Below, piece by piece: positions 25,686 to 33,922 of a DNA stretch of 64,000 nucleotides. Where the stretch lies: assembly GCF_001426545.1 (NCBI RefSeq), contig NZ_LMEZ01000009.1:581013-645012 (forward strand). Reading direction: 5' to 3'. Every line of letters starts with the position of its first letter. The stretch's first letter is position 1. Under the pieces are notes generated by a model. That model saw only the letters and a list, made by a program, of their open reading frames with translations, ran no database searches and was not told the DNA's origin. Position numbers and translations under genes: made by a program. This stretch comes from Mycobacterium sp. Root135. GTDB taxonomy: Bacteria; Actinomycetota; Actinomycetes; Mycobacteriales; Mycobacteriaceae.

Positions 25686-26126
25686 TTAGCGGCCGGGAAC
25701 CGGTAGTTCCGCCACCCGAGCCAGCGTGCGCAGAAGCTGGGTCGCCGTGTCCTCGCCGAACTCGTCGGCCAGGGCGGCCTTCAGCGACGCCTCCTGGCGA
25801 GCCAGTTTGCGTACCTTCGTCTTTCCCTTCGACGACAGGTACACGAGCACTCGGCGGCGGTCCATCGCGTCGACGCGACGGACGACGAACCCACCGTCGA
25901 CCAGCTTGTCCACGATGCGCGTCAACGTCGGCGGGGCCACCGACATCGCCGCGGCGATGTCGCTCATGGTGAACCCGTCACCGCCCCGCAGAACCCCGAG
26001 CACCCGCCAGCCCTCGACGCTCGCGACGTCCGCGTCGAGCAAGCTGGTCGAGAACGCCTCGGTCCACCAGCGTCCGGCCCGGAACAGAACCTCGGAGACG
26101 CTGTCCACGCTCGTCGTGATCGGCAC
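25686..26126 (-). CDS. MarR-family regulator of the nitrile locus
   Basis: A 146-residue winged-helix regulator: recognition part FTMSDIAAAMSVAPPTLTRIV and wing VDAMDRRRVLVYLSSKG. GTG 26126 follows AGGAGG by 5 bases; ATG 26153 in frame is possible but has no clear ribosome site. The pairing with an AmiC-like protein mirrors NhhD-NhhC of R. rhodochrous J1, where both are needed for amide induction of the cobalt nitrile hydratase. The likely operator is in the divergent region 28440-28695. Confidence 0.87.
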   Translation of the reverse strand: MPITTSVDSVSEVLFRAGRWWTEAFSTSLLDADVASVEGWRVLGVLRGGDGFTMSDIAAAMSVAPPTLTRIVDKLVDGGFVVRRVDAMDRRRVLVYLSSKGKTKVRKLARQEASLKAALADEFGEDTATQLLRTLARVAELPVPGR

Positions 26127-26203
26127 GGCCCCTCCTCTCGATGTGGTCGTCATGTCCGAATCATGTTTTCGGCCAGCATATCCGGCGGTGGGGTAAGCGG
26201 CGT

Positions 26204-26722
26204 TCACGCCGGTTGGCCGGATTGCACGACGCGGGCGCCGCCCACCCTGGCGACGACGGACGCGCCCCACTCCGACGCGATCCCGAATGTGGCACCCACC
26301 AGTGCGGTGACGGCGGCGATCAGGGCGGGGTTGGACACCCCCGCCGTCAGGATCCCGTTTCCGGTGGCGGCGATCGTGCCGACCGTCATCGCGAAGCCGA
26401 ACACGATGGCGGGGGTGGCCGACAACCACGGAAGTCGGGACACCTGAACCATTGTCAGACTTCCGATTCCGACCGCGACGGCCAGCAGGACGGCGCTGGT
26501 CGTGGCACTCACCGCCAGCAGCGTGCACGTGGCGATGAGGATGCCGGCCCAGTTGCAGGCGACGCTCTTCACCAGGCCGGACGGGCCGGATCCGACGAAG
26601 AAGAACGACGCCCACGCCAGGAACAGCACCCAGACCGGAAGCGGCCATACGGTCGCGGTCAGCCAGGTGGACAGCGCGCCGAAGATTCCGACGCTGATGG
26701 ACAGCGCGGTTGCCTTGCTCAT
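26204..26722 (-). CDS. DUF1097 membrane protein
   Basis: A 172-residue protein with five or six predicted membrane helices (VGIFGALSTWLTATVW, LPVWVLFLAWASFFFV, AGILIATCTLLAVSA and so on), matching DUF1097 (YcdZ-like). ATG 26722 has AGGAG 7 bases upstream. The family has no known function. Its place between the nitrile hydratase accessory gene and the MarR regulator suggests a role in nitrile/amide or metal passage through the membrane, but that is inference from position only. Confidence 0.8.
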   Translation of the reverse strand: MSKATALSISVGIFGALSTWLTATVWPLPVWVLFLAWASFFFVGSGPSGLVKSVACNWAGILIATCTLLAVSATTSAVLLAVAVGIGSLTMVQVSRLPWLSATPAIVFGFAMTVGTIAATGNGILTAGVSNPALIAAVTALVGATFGIASEWGASVVARVGGARVVQSGQPA

Positions 26723-26732
26723 CTCGGTGCTC

Positions 26733-27113
26733 CTAGTGGTGATGCGGGTGGTCGTGATCGTGATCGTGGTCGTCGTGCGCAAGCAGCGCCGCCTCGGTCA
26801 CGGTCCGCTCGTCGAGCGCCGTCGCGTCGAAGAACTGCTTGGTGGCCGCGAGCCGGCAGAACGCCTCGCCGAACTGGCGGTAGTACACCGCCGGATCGCA
26901 GACGTCGGTCAGCCCCGACTCGTCGATCACCGCGATCAGATGTTCCTTGAACTCGTCCCACTCGAAGGCGCCTGCCGAGCAGAGGTGAACGACGAGGCCG
27001 AACAGTCGGCCCTGCCATGGCGCGTCGAAGACGAGTTCGCCGTTGGAGCGTGGGAGGGCAGAGGCGCCGTCCCAGTCGTCGAAGCCGGTGAGGTCGATCG
27101 TGGCGGTGGTCAT
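26733..27113 (-). CDS. Nitrile hydratase accessory protein with His-rich tail
   Basis: A 126-residue protein homologous to the beta-subunit N-terminal region, as in the NhlE/P14K accessory proteins (LPRSNGELVFDAPWQGRLFG and FEWDEFKEHLIAVI). Such proteins deliver cobalt to the alpha subunit by subunit swapping. The C-terminus HDDHDHDHDHPHHH is an obvious metal-binding tail, supporting a cobalt-chaperone role. The ATG follows directly on the alpha-subunit stop, without a gap. Confidence 0.9.
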   Translation of the reverse strand: MTTATIDLTGFDDWDGASALPRSNGELVFDAPWQGRLFGLVVHLCSAGAFEWDEFKEHLIAVIDESGLTDVCDPAVYYRQFGEAFCRLAATKQFFDATALDERTVTEAALLAHDDHDHDHDHPHHH

Positions 27114-27704
27114 CTAGGCCCCCGCCCCGACGAGTGCGGTGCCGACCATGGAGTCGCGGCTGATCAGCGACATCAGGTCGTCGGCCGTCATGTCGTCGGT
27201 GCCCGCGGGGCGTTGGGGGATCACCAGGTAACGGATCTCGGCGCTGCTGTCCCACACGTCGATCTTGACGTCGGCGGGTAGTTCGACGCCGAATTCGGCC
27301 AGGACGCTGCGCGGTTCCTTGACCACCCTGGCGCGGTACTGCGGGTACTTGAACCAGGCAGGCGGAATGCCGAGCAGCGTCCAGGGGTAGCAGGAACACA
27401 GCGTGCAGACCACGACGTTGTGCCGCTCGGCGGTGTTCTCCACGGCCACCATGTGCTCGGTCTGCAGGCCGGTGAAGCCCATGTCGGCGATGGCGGCGGT
27501 GGCGTCGCGCAGCAGCCACTCCTTGTACTCGGGTTCGGTCCACGCCCTGACGACGACCTTGGCGCCGTTGACGGGCCCCATGTCGTTCTCGAAGGACGCC
27601 ACCACGGCGTCGACGGCTTCGTGCTCGGCCAAGCCCTTCTCGACCATCAGTGATTCCAATGCGTTCACCCGCGCCTCGACGTCGGGTAGTGAAAGCCAGT
27701 CCAT
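27114..27704 (-). CDS. nthA: Cobalt-type nitrile hydratase, alpha subunit
   Basis: A 196-residue subunit holding the metal centre in VCTLCSCYPW: Cys100, Cys103, Ser104 and Cys105. Thr after the first Cys marks the cobalt type; iron enzymes have Ser there. Two of the Cys become sulfinic/sulfenic acids in the mature enzyme. With the beta subunit it hydrates nitriles to amides in the cytoplasm. The beta-alpha-accessory gene order is that of cobalt nitrile hydratases. Confidence 0.95.
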   Translation of the reverse strand: MDWLSLPDVEARVNALESLMVEKGLAEHEAVDAVVASFENDMGPVNGAKVVVRAWTEPEYKEWLLRDATAAIADMGFTGLQTEHMVAVENTAERHNVVVCTLCSCYPWTLLGIPPAWFKYPQYRARVVKEPRSVLAEFGVELPADVKIDVWDSSAEIRYLVIPQRPAGTDDMTADDLMSLISRDSMVGTALVGAGA

Positions 27705-27743
27705 CGTCAGATCTCCTCGTGTGTTAAGTGTTTGGGGTGGGAA

Positions 27744-28439
27744 CTAGTTGACGGGTTCGAGGTAGTCCTCGAACAGGTCGGCGTACAGATCGAATTCCTC
27801 GACGGCGGCGTCGCCCCAGATTTCAGTCGAGGTGAACCGGACCATGTAGAGCTGGTGGGGGACGTCGGTCTGCTGATGCGCGCTGGCCGCCGGATCGTGG
27901 AAGGCGCCGTACTGCTTGGCGATCACTCCGCTGGCTCGGTTGAGGTACCCGGGCAGGCGGTTGTGCTTGGTGTCGTGGATGTTTCGCACCCGGACGGTGG
28001 CACCGACGTCGTAGACCGGAGGAGCCTCGGCGGGCAGGTCGTGCGGAGTGCCCTTCCACAGCACGTCGACCATCTTCTCGGCGAAGGGGGAGAGGGTTGC
28101 CGGCTTCTCGGGGTGTGGGGTCATGCTCGGAGCTCCGAGTTCGGCCATCCGGGAGTCGATCTCGTCGTGGCTGATGTACCCCTTGTCGTTGAGCAGCTTC
28201 TCCACCGAGAACAGCCAGTGGGCGTAGTAGGTGGAATCGGTGTAGTCGCTCCACTTCATCAGCTCGATGCCGTGGCGCTGCTCGTCGAGGTTGAACGCGC
28301 CCTTCGCGATGGCCATCGCGGTGACCGCGTGCATCCGGCCTTCGAAGGGGTAGCGCCAGTCCGGGATTCCGGGTTCGAGGAAGTCGGTGGCGATGGGGCC
28401 GAGACCGTCGCGGCCTCCGACGTCGTGCGGACCGTGCAT
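27744..28439 (-). CDS. nthB: Nitrile hydratase, beta subunit
   Basis: A 231-residue beta subunit. The N-terminus MHGPHDVGGRDGLGP is a variant of the canonical MDGIHDTGG. The C-terminal barrel has YDVGATVRVRNIHDTKHNRLPGY and VRFTSTEIWG, as in cobalt enzymes. It is the first gene of a six-gene minus-strand operon and starts at the edge of a 256-bp divergent control region. Confidence 0.93.
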   Translation of the reverse strand: MHGPHDVGGRDGLGPIATDFLEPGIPDWRYPFEGRMHAVTAMAIAKGAFNLDEQRHGIELMKWSDYTDSTYYAHWLFSVEKLLNDKGYISHDEIDSRMAELGAPSMTPHPEKPATLSPFAEKMVDVLWKGTPHDLPAEAPPVYDVGATVRVRNIHDTKHNRLPGYLNRASGVIAKQYGAFHDPAASAHQQTDVPHQLYMVRFTSTEIWGDAAVEEFDLYADLFEDYLEPVN

Positions 28440-28695
28440 GTCGGTTCGTCTCCGATCTTTAGTTCAAGGTAAAAATACTTCCACTGAGCAACTAAACCCA
28501 TCCTCGGGGCGGAGCGCAAACCCTGCGACCAGTCGTAACGCAGGGTTTACACGAACGGATGCTCCTTGTTAATAACAGATTTCGCATGTCATGTCGGTGC
28601 TGTTTTCGGGTTGACGGCGGCCCGGTGCTGACCCACACTCGCTGCAGCGCGCAATAGTTGCGCTGCGGAACTAATTACTCAGGAGGTCCCTCGAG
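28440..28695. promoter_or_regulatory. Divergent control region, nitrile hydratase / cbtB
   Basis: This 256-bp region is AT-richer than its surroundings. It holds TTTAGTT (28458-28464) and AACTAAA (28490-28496), a perfect inverted pair 25 bases apart; a perfect 10-bp inverted repeat AAACCCTGCG/CGCAGGGTTT (28518-28527, 28539-28548); a -35 TTGACG (28611-28616) toward cbtB; a hairpin GCAGCGC...GCGCTGC (28644-28666); and AGGAGGT before cbtB. The repeats are candidate sites for the MarR/AmiC-like pair. I see no cobalamin riboswitch B12 box. Confidence 0.6.
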
Positions 28696-28923
28696 ATGAC
28701 TGCTTCCCACGAATCGGTGGCACGCTGGAGCGGCGCCGTCGACACCCCGGACAGCACGGTGGTCGGAACGGCGCTGTGGCTCACGGGGACGACCGTGCTC
28801 GCGCTGATCGCCTACTACTTCCTCGGCTACGACCAGGGCGCGGTGTCGGTGTTCGGCGCCGACACCCACGTCCACGAGTTCGTCCACGACGCCCGGCATC
28901 TGCTGGGCTTCCCTTGTCACTGA
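28696..28923 (+). CDS. cbtB: Cobalt transporter subunit CbtB
   Basis: A 75-residue protein with one membrane helix (ALWLTGTTVLALIAYYFLG) and a C-terminal metal motif THVHEFVHDARHLLGFPCH, typical of CbtB. AGGAGGT stands 9 bases before the ATG. CbtAB import cobalt. Position directly opposite a cobalt nitrile hydratase operon indicates that uptake is tied to enzyme production. Confidence 0.88.
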   Translation: MTASHESVARWSGAVDTPDSTVVGTALWLTGTTVLALIAYYFLGYDQGAVSVFGADTHVHEFVHDARHLLGFPCH

Positions 28924-28935
28924 ACGGGATTCGAC

Positions 28936-29748
28936 ATGGAGAAGAAGTACATCGGAATAGGCGTGGCGTCGGGTCTGGTCGCCGGACTCGCGTCGTTCGC
29001 CTACGCCCGCCTCGAAATCTCACCACTGATCGACCAGGCCATCGGCTACGAGGAGGGCCGCTCTCGTGCCGAAGCCGCCCTGACTGGTGAACACGGCCAC
29101 GAACACGAGGTCTTCACCAGGGCGCTGCAGGAGAACGTCGGCGCGGGCGTTGGCACCCTGGTGTTCGGCCTGGTGATGGGCGCGTTGTTCGCGGTGGCCT
29201 TCAGCGTCCTGATGGCGGTGCTGCGTCGGCGCGGGATCCGGGTCGACGCCCGGGCCGCTGCGGCATTGCTCGCCGTCGTCGCGTTCGTGTCGACCACGGT
29301 GATCCCGGCGTTGGCCTACCCGCCGAACCCACCAGGAGTCGGCGTCGGGGACACCATTGGCGACCGGACCACCGCGTACCTGGTGATCGTCGTCGTCTCG
29401 GTGGCGCTGGCGGCGACCGCTGCGGCCGTCGCGCTGCGATTGGCTCCCCGGCTCGGTGGCTGGCTGTCCGGAATCGCCGCGACGGCAGGTTACTTGGCGG
29501 CGACGGCGACGGTGACGGCACTGATGCCGTCGTTCCACGAGGTGCCCGGTCCGATGACGGGACCCGACGGCGAGATCGTATTCCCCGGGTTTCCGGCAGA
29601 GGTGTTGAGCGACTTCAGGATCGACTCCCTGCTGACGCAGGCGATTCTGTGGTCCGTCGTCGCCGCGGGCTTCGCGGTGGCGTTGCCGCGCACGGCCCGT
29701 TTCGATTCCGCCGCACCGTTCGTAGGAGCTGCGCATGGCAACCGTTGA
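28936..29748 (+). CDS. cbtA: Cobalt transporter subunit CbtA
   Basis: A 270-residue membrane protein with about five to six helices, the family N-terminus GVASGLVAGLASFAYARLEISPLI split by a His-rich loop (TGEHGHEHEVFTR), and PPNPPGVGVGDTIGDRT. It follows cbtB after 12 bases and overlaps the amidase start by 14 bases, so the three genes form one transcript. Cobalt transport is inferred from family and context. Confidence 0.88.
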   Translation: MEKKYIGIGVASGLVAGLASFAYARLEISPLIDQAIGYEEGRSRAEAALTGEHGHEHEVFTRALQENVGAGVGTLVFGLVMGALFAVAFSVLMAVLRRRGIRVDARAAAALLAVVAFVSTTVIPALAYPPNPPGVGVGDTIGDRTTAYLVIVVVSVALAATAAAVALRLAPRLGGWLSGIAATAGYLAATATVTALMPSFHEVPGPMTGPDGEIVFPGFPAEVLSDFRIDSLLTQAILWSVVAAGFAVALPRTARFDSAAPFVGAAHGNR

Positions 29749-30730
29749 ATTCACGCCGACCCCGGAGCAGTACGTCTGGACGTTCGGTGGGGCGGAGCCC
29801 GTGATGGAGGTGGCGCCGGGGACGGTCCTGAAGCTGTGGACCGAGGATGCCTTCGCCGGTCGCGTCACCTCGAGTGCCGACAAGCCCAGCGAGGTGCTCA
29901 ACCCGAAGGAGCTCAACCCCCAGACCGGCCCGTTCTACGTCACCGGTGCCGAGCCGGGGGACACCCTCGCCCTCCACGTGGTGTCGTTGGAACCGGCGCG
30001 GGACTGGGCGGCGTCCACCACCATCCCGCTGTTCGGTGCACTGACCGGGACCGACCGGACCGCCGGACTGCAGCCGCCACTGCCGGAACTCACCTGGATC
30101 TACCAGATCGACAGGGCCGCAGGGGTAGCCACGTTCGTCGCCCATGAGACCGACTTCACCATGACGATGCCGCTGGCGCCCATGCTGGGGACCGTCGGCG
30201 TCGCACCGGCGCTGCGTGAGGTCCGCACCACGCTGGTGCCGGACTACTTCGGCGGCAACATGGACACCCCCGAGCTGCGGGCCGGGACCACGGTCTACCT
30301 CGGCGTCAACGTCGACGGAGCGTTGTTCTCCGTCGGCGACGGTCACTACCGGCAGGGGGAGGGCGAGACGTGTGGCACCGCTCTCGAGGGCGCGATGAAC
30401 GTGACGATCGTCGTCGACCTGATCAAGGGCGGCGCACCCGCGTGGCCCCGCCTGGAGCACGACGACGCCCTGCTGACCGTCGGCTCCGCGCGCCCGCTCG
30501 AAGATGCTTGGCGCTGTTCGCAAGTCGAGATGGTGCGCTGGTTGAGCGAGCTGTACGGCCTCGGTCCCATGGACGCCTACCAGGTGTGCAGCCAGCTTTG
30601 TCAGTCGCCGTTGGCCAACGTCGTCGACGTCAACTACAGCGCGGTGACCAAGATCGCGAAGTCACTGCTGCCGCAGTCGGATCCGTACGCGGGCACCCAC
30701 GCCAGGTTGCGGGCGGTGCCGGTGGGCTAG
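29735..30730 (+). CDS. Acetamidase/formamidase (FmdA/AmdA family)
   Basis: A 331-residue enzyme of the acetamidase/formamidase family (ELNPQTGPFYVTGAEPGDTL and NMDTPELRAGTTVYLGVNVDGALFSVGDGHYRQG, both conserved). These are metal-dependent amidases unrelated to the amidase-signature family that usually accompanies nitrile hydratase. It converts short amides to acids and ammonia, completing nitrile to amide to acid. It is co-transcribed with cbtBA and its stop overlaps that of the convergent aldolase gene. Confidence 0.9.
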   Translation: MATVEFTPTPEQYVWTFGGAEPVMEVAPGTVLKLWTEDAFAGRVTSSADKPSEVLNPKELNPQTGPFYVTGAEPGDTLALHVVSLEPARDWAASTTIPLFGALTGTDRTAGLQPPLPELTWIYQIDRAAGVATFVAHETDFTMTMPLAPMLGTVGVAPALREVRTTLVPDYFGGNMDTPELRAGTTVYLGVNVDGALFSVGDGHYRQGEGETCGTALEGAMNVTIVVDLIKGGAPAWPRLEHDDALLTVGSARPLEDAWRCSQVEMVRWLSELYGLGPMDAYQVCSQLCQSPLANVVDVNYSAVTKIAKSLLPQSDPYAGTHARLRAVPVG

Positions 30731-31380
30731 GTGGACGCGGACTCCTGCCCGTAGCCCGCGAGCCGGCGGCCGACCTCCGCGATCTCCTCCTCGGAGAGCA
30801 CCCGCACGGGTGCGCCGCTGGCCATCGCACGCAGCTGGACGTCGCAGATGTACTCCAGATACGCCACCATGCTCAGCACCTTGGGCAGGGCGGCTCCGAC
30901 CAGGACGGCCCCGTGGTTGCCCATCAGGGCGGCCGTGCGGTCGCGCAGCGCCGCGGTGACGTTGTCGGCCAGCTGGGCGGTGCCGAACGTCGCGTACGGC
31001 GCCACCCGGACCGCGCCACCGAAGAGGGCCGAATAGTAGTGCGACGCAGGCACTTCGTCGACGACGGTGGACAGCGCGGTCGACGCCGGCCCGTGGGTGT
31101 GGACGACGGCGGTGTGGCCCAACTCCCGGTACACCGCCAGGTGCAGGGCCAGCTCGCTAGACGGCTGCAGCACCGCGTCGACCGGCCGCCCGTCGAGGTC
31201 GTGGATGCCCACGTCGCGCGGTGACATCGCCTCGTAGTCAACGCCACTGGGCGAGATGACGACCAGGTCGTCGACCCGGATCGAGACGTTGCCCGCCGTG
31301 CCGACCACCAGGCCGGAGCGGCTCAGGGACAGGCAGGCATCGACGACCTGCCGGCGTTCGGATTCCAGACGAAGGCTCAT
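30727..31380 (-). CDS. Class II aldolase/adducin family protein
   Basis: A 217-residue fuculose-phosphate-aldolase-like enzyme: substrate loop GTAGNVSIR, zinc ligands HTHGP and a later His (MGNHGAVLVG), and catalytic-region Glu in PSSELALHLAVY. Members split ketose-1-phosphates to dihydroxyacetone phosphate plus an aldehyde. Last gene of a four-gene operon; its ATG overlaps the dehydrogenase stop by four bases. Confidence 0.88.
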   Translation of the reverse strand: MSLRLESERRQVVDACLSLSRSGLVVGTAGNVSIRVDDLVVISPSGVDYEAMSPRDVGIHDLDGRPVDAVLQPSSELALHLAVYRELGHTAVVHTHGPASTALSTVVDEVPASHYYSALFGGAVRVAPYATFGTAQLADNVTAALRDRTAALMGNHGAVLVGAALPKVLSMVAYLEYICDVQLRAMASGAPVRVLSEEEIAEVGRRLAGYGQESAST

Positions 31381-32414
31381 GGCTCGAGGATGTACTTCGA
31401 ACCGCGACCGGCAGCCATGTCCTCAAGGCTCGGCACCAACTGGTCCAGCGGGCGGCGTTCGGTGACGAGCATCGACCCGTCGACCTTGCGGCTCGCCAGC
31501 AATTCGACGGCGGTGCGCACGTAGTTCGGCGTGTGGTGGAAGACGCCCTTGAGCGTGTACTCCTCGTAGTGCATCGCACTCGAGTCGACGGAGAACGGTG
31601 CGCCCTTGGGCGTCCCGCCGAACAGGACGGCGGTGGCTCCCGGGCGCAGCGTGCGCACGGTCTGCTCCCACACCTGGGGTAGTCCAACCGCTTCGATGCC
31701 GACGTCGGCGCCGCGGCCATGCGGCGTCCGAGACTTGATCAGCGCGACGCGGTCCTCGAAGTCCGGCACGTCGGACAGGTCGATCACGTCGACGGCTCCG
31801 GCCAGCTTGGCCTGCTCGAGGCGCCAGGGGGACTGGTCGACGGAGATGACGTTGGCACCGCGCAGCGTGGAGAGCCGCACGAACATCAGTCCGATGGGGC
31901 CCGCACCGTGCACCACCACGGTGTCGCCCAATTCGATTCCAGTCTCGGCCATTCCGTGCACGACGGTAGCCAGTGGCTCCAGCGGGGCGGCGTCGGCGAA
32001 GTCGAGGTCGTCGGGCAGCTTGTAGGTGTTGCGGGCCACGATCGCGGCGGGAATGAGCACCTCCTCGGCGAACGCACCGTTGAGGAATTCGAGGTTCTCG
32101 CAGAGGCTCTCGCGGTTGCGGACGCACGCCCAGCAGTACCCGCACGGCACGGTGTTGGCGGCTGTCACGCGGTCGCCGACGGCGAACTGGTCGACGCCGT
32201 CCCCGACGGCGGTGATGACGCCGGCGAACTCGTGGCCGAAACGCGCTGGCAGGGTGGGGAACAGCTTCGGGTGTCCGCGCCGGTAGGACTTCAGGTCGGT
32301 GCCGCACGTGGCGGCCGCGCGGACCTCCACCAACACCTCACCCGGTGCGGGTTCGGTGGACGCGACGTCCTCGAACCGAAGGTCCCCTGGCCCGTAGAAC
32401 ATGGCCGCTCTCAT
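31377..32414 (-). CDS. Zinc-dependent polyol/alcohol dehydrogenase
   Basis: A 345-residue medium-chain dehydrogenase: catalytic zinc site in ATCGTDLKSY and GHEFAG, structural zinc Cys cluster CGYCWACVRNRESLC, and the NAD(P) fold at GAGPIGLMFV. It resembles sorbitol/threonine dehydrogenases and would oxidise a polyol to a ketose. It lies between kinase and aldolase genes with four-base overlaps on both sides, which fits a polyol to ketose to ketose-phosphate route. Confidence 0.88.
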   Translation of the reverse strand: MRAAMFYGPGDLRFEDVASTEPAPGEVLVEVRAAATCGTDLKSYRRGHPKLFPTLPARFGHEFAGVITAVGDGVDQFAVGDRVTAANTVPCGYCWACVRNRESLCENLEFLNGAFAEEVLIPAAIVARNTYKLPDDLDFADAAPLEPLATVVHGMAETGIELGDTVVVHGAGPIGLMFVRLSTLRGANVISVDQSPWRLEQAKLAGAVDVIDLSDVPDFEDRVALIKSRTPHGRGADVGIEAVGLPQVWEQTVRTLRPGATAVLFGGTPKGAPFSVDSSAMHYEEYTLKGVFHHTPNYVRTAVELLASRKVDGSMLVTERRPLDQLVPSLEDMAAGRGSKYILEP

Positions 32415-33922
32415 CGGTTTTCTCCTAGTGATAGGTCGTGCAGGTCGTGAAGCAGGTCTCGGGTGGTGGAGTAGAGGCGCTCGTAGATCGACCGCAGGTC
32501 GGCATACGCCGCGGCGGCCCAGGGGCGCGGTTCGACGACGGCGTCGGTGGTGGCCAGCGCGGCCGCCGCCTCGGGTAACGAGGCGTATTCGCCGATGGCG
32601 GTCAGTGCGATGGCTGCCGCGCCGAGCGCGCTGACCTCACCGGCGGCGCGGACTTCCAGCGGTCGGTCGAAGACGTCGGCGAGGATCTGCGTCCACAGCG
32701 CGCTGCGGGCTCCGCCGCCCATGGCGCGCAGCACCTCGACGCGTTCGCCGCGCGCGGCCTCCAAACCGTCGAGCTGCATGCGTAATTCGAAGGCGATGCC
32801 TTCCAGCAGTGATCGGTAGAAGTGCGCGCGGCTGTGGCAGCCCTGCCAGCCGAGCGTCACCCCGGAGGCCTGGCTGTCCCAATGCGGGGTCTGTGCGGCG
32901 TTCCAGTAGGGCAGGGTCAGCAGTTTCTCACTGCCGACGGGGAGCGCGGCGGCGTCGCGTTCGAGCGCGGGATCCGGTGCACCGGCCAGGTCCGGATCGC
33001 CGAACTGCTGGCGGAACCACGTCGACAGATAGGTGCCCGACGAGCTGAACGTCTCGACGGTGGTGTGCCCGGGCGTCGCCGAGATCATCGACCGGTAGGC
33101 CCGCGCCGGCAGGTACGCCGTGGTCTCGCTGCCGATCACCACGGCCGTACCGAGGACGAGGTAGGCGCTGCCGGGATCGGTGACGCCAAGGCCGATTCCG
33201 GCGGTCTGACCGTCCCCGGTGCCGGCGATCACCGGCACGCTCCTGGCAAGGCCCCACGCGTCGGCGACCTCGGGGCGCAGCGGTCCAAGCGATGTCCCGG
33301 TGGGGACGAGGTCGGGGAGCTGGTCGCGGCGCACGCCGGCGAGCTCGAGCAGTTCGTCGGCGTAGTCGCCGGTCGCCTGGTCCAGCAGCGCGAGCGGGTC
33401 GACCGAGGCGGTGCTCGAGGTCCAGCGGCCGGTCATGGCGTGCACCAGATAGGTGTGCACGTCGGCGATGTGGGCACTGCGAGAAAGGGTCTCGGGCTCG
33501 TGGTCGCGCAGCCAGAGCAGCTTGTAGAGGCCCGGCGTGATGTCCGCGGGCTTGCCGCAGATCGATTCGACGCGCTCGGTGCCGTAGCGCCGCGCCTCGG
33601 CGTGCGCGCGGCCGTCCATCCAGAGAATCGCCGGCCGCAAGGCCTCGCCGTCGGCGTCGAGGCAGACGAAGCTCTCCCGCTGATGGGTCACGCAGATGGC
33701 GGCGACGGACCCGAGGTCGTCGACGTGGGTGAGTGCTTGGCGCACAGCGTGATCGGTGGCCGTCCACCAGTCGGCGGCGTTCTGCTCGAACCAGTGCGGT
33801 GCCGGGCTGGCGGTGGCGAGGGGGTGGGCGCCCTCGCCGACGACGCGTCCGGTGCGGTCGACGACGATGGCCTTGGCTGCAGTCGTCGAGCAGTCCACGG
33901 CGAGGACAAGTGGCGAGTTCAT
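32411..33922 (-). CDS. FGGY-family carbohydrate kinase (xylulokinase-like)
   Basis: A 503-residue kinase from ATG 33922. The N-terminal ATPase fold has VLAVDCSTTAAKAIVVD, the sugar-side motif is ITHQRE-like (CVTHQRESFV), and the C-terminal half has TGDGQTAGIGLG and RAMGGGARSALWTQILADVFDRPLEV-type elements of the FGGY signature. It should phosphorylate a ketose or related sugar. The start overlaps the DeoR stop by four bases. Exact sugar is unknown. Confidence 0.9.
   Translation of the reverse strand: MNSPLVLAVDCSTTAAKAIVVDRTGRVVGEGAHPLATASPAPHWFEQNAADWWTATDHAVRQALTHVDDLGSVAAICVTHQRESFVCLDADGEALRPAILWMDGRAHAEARRYGTERVESICGKPADITPGLYKLLWLRDHEPETLSRSAHIADVHTYLVHAMTGRWTSSTASVDPLALLDQATGDYADELLELAGVRRDQLPDLVPTGTSLGPLRPEVADAWGLARSVPVIAGTGDGQTAGIGLGVTDPGSAYLVLGTAVVIGSETTAYLPARAYRSMISATPGHTTVETFSSSGTYLSTWFRQQFGDPDLAGAPDPALERDAAALPVGSEKLLTLPYWNAAQTPHWDSQASGVTLGWQGCHSRAHFYRSLLEGIAFELRMQLDGLEAARGERVEVLRAMGGGARSALWTQILADVFDRPLEVRAAGEVSALGAAAIALTAIGEYASLPEAAAALATTDAVVEPRPWAAAAYADLRSIYERLYSTTRDLLHDLHDLSLGENR

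Noticed and set aside
28440..28695. Possible cobalamin riboswitch upstream of cbtB
   Set aside because: No B12 box or the required helices are present; only inverted repeats and a promoter are seen.
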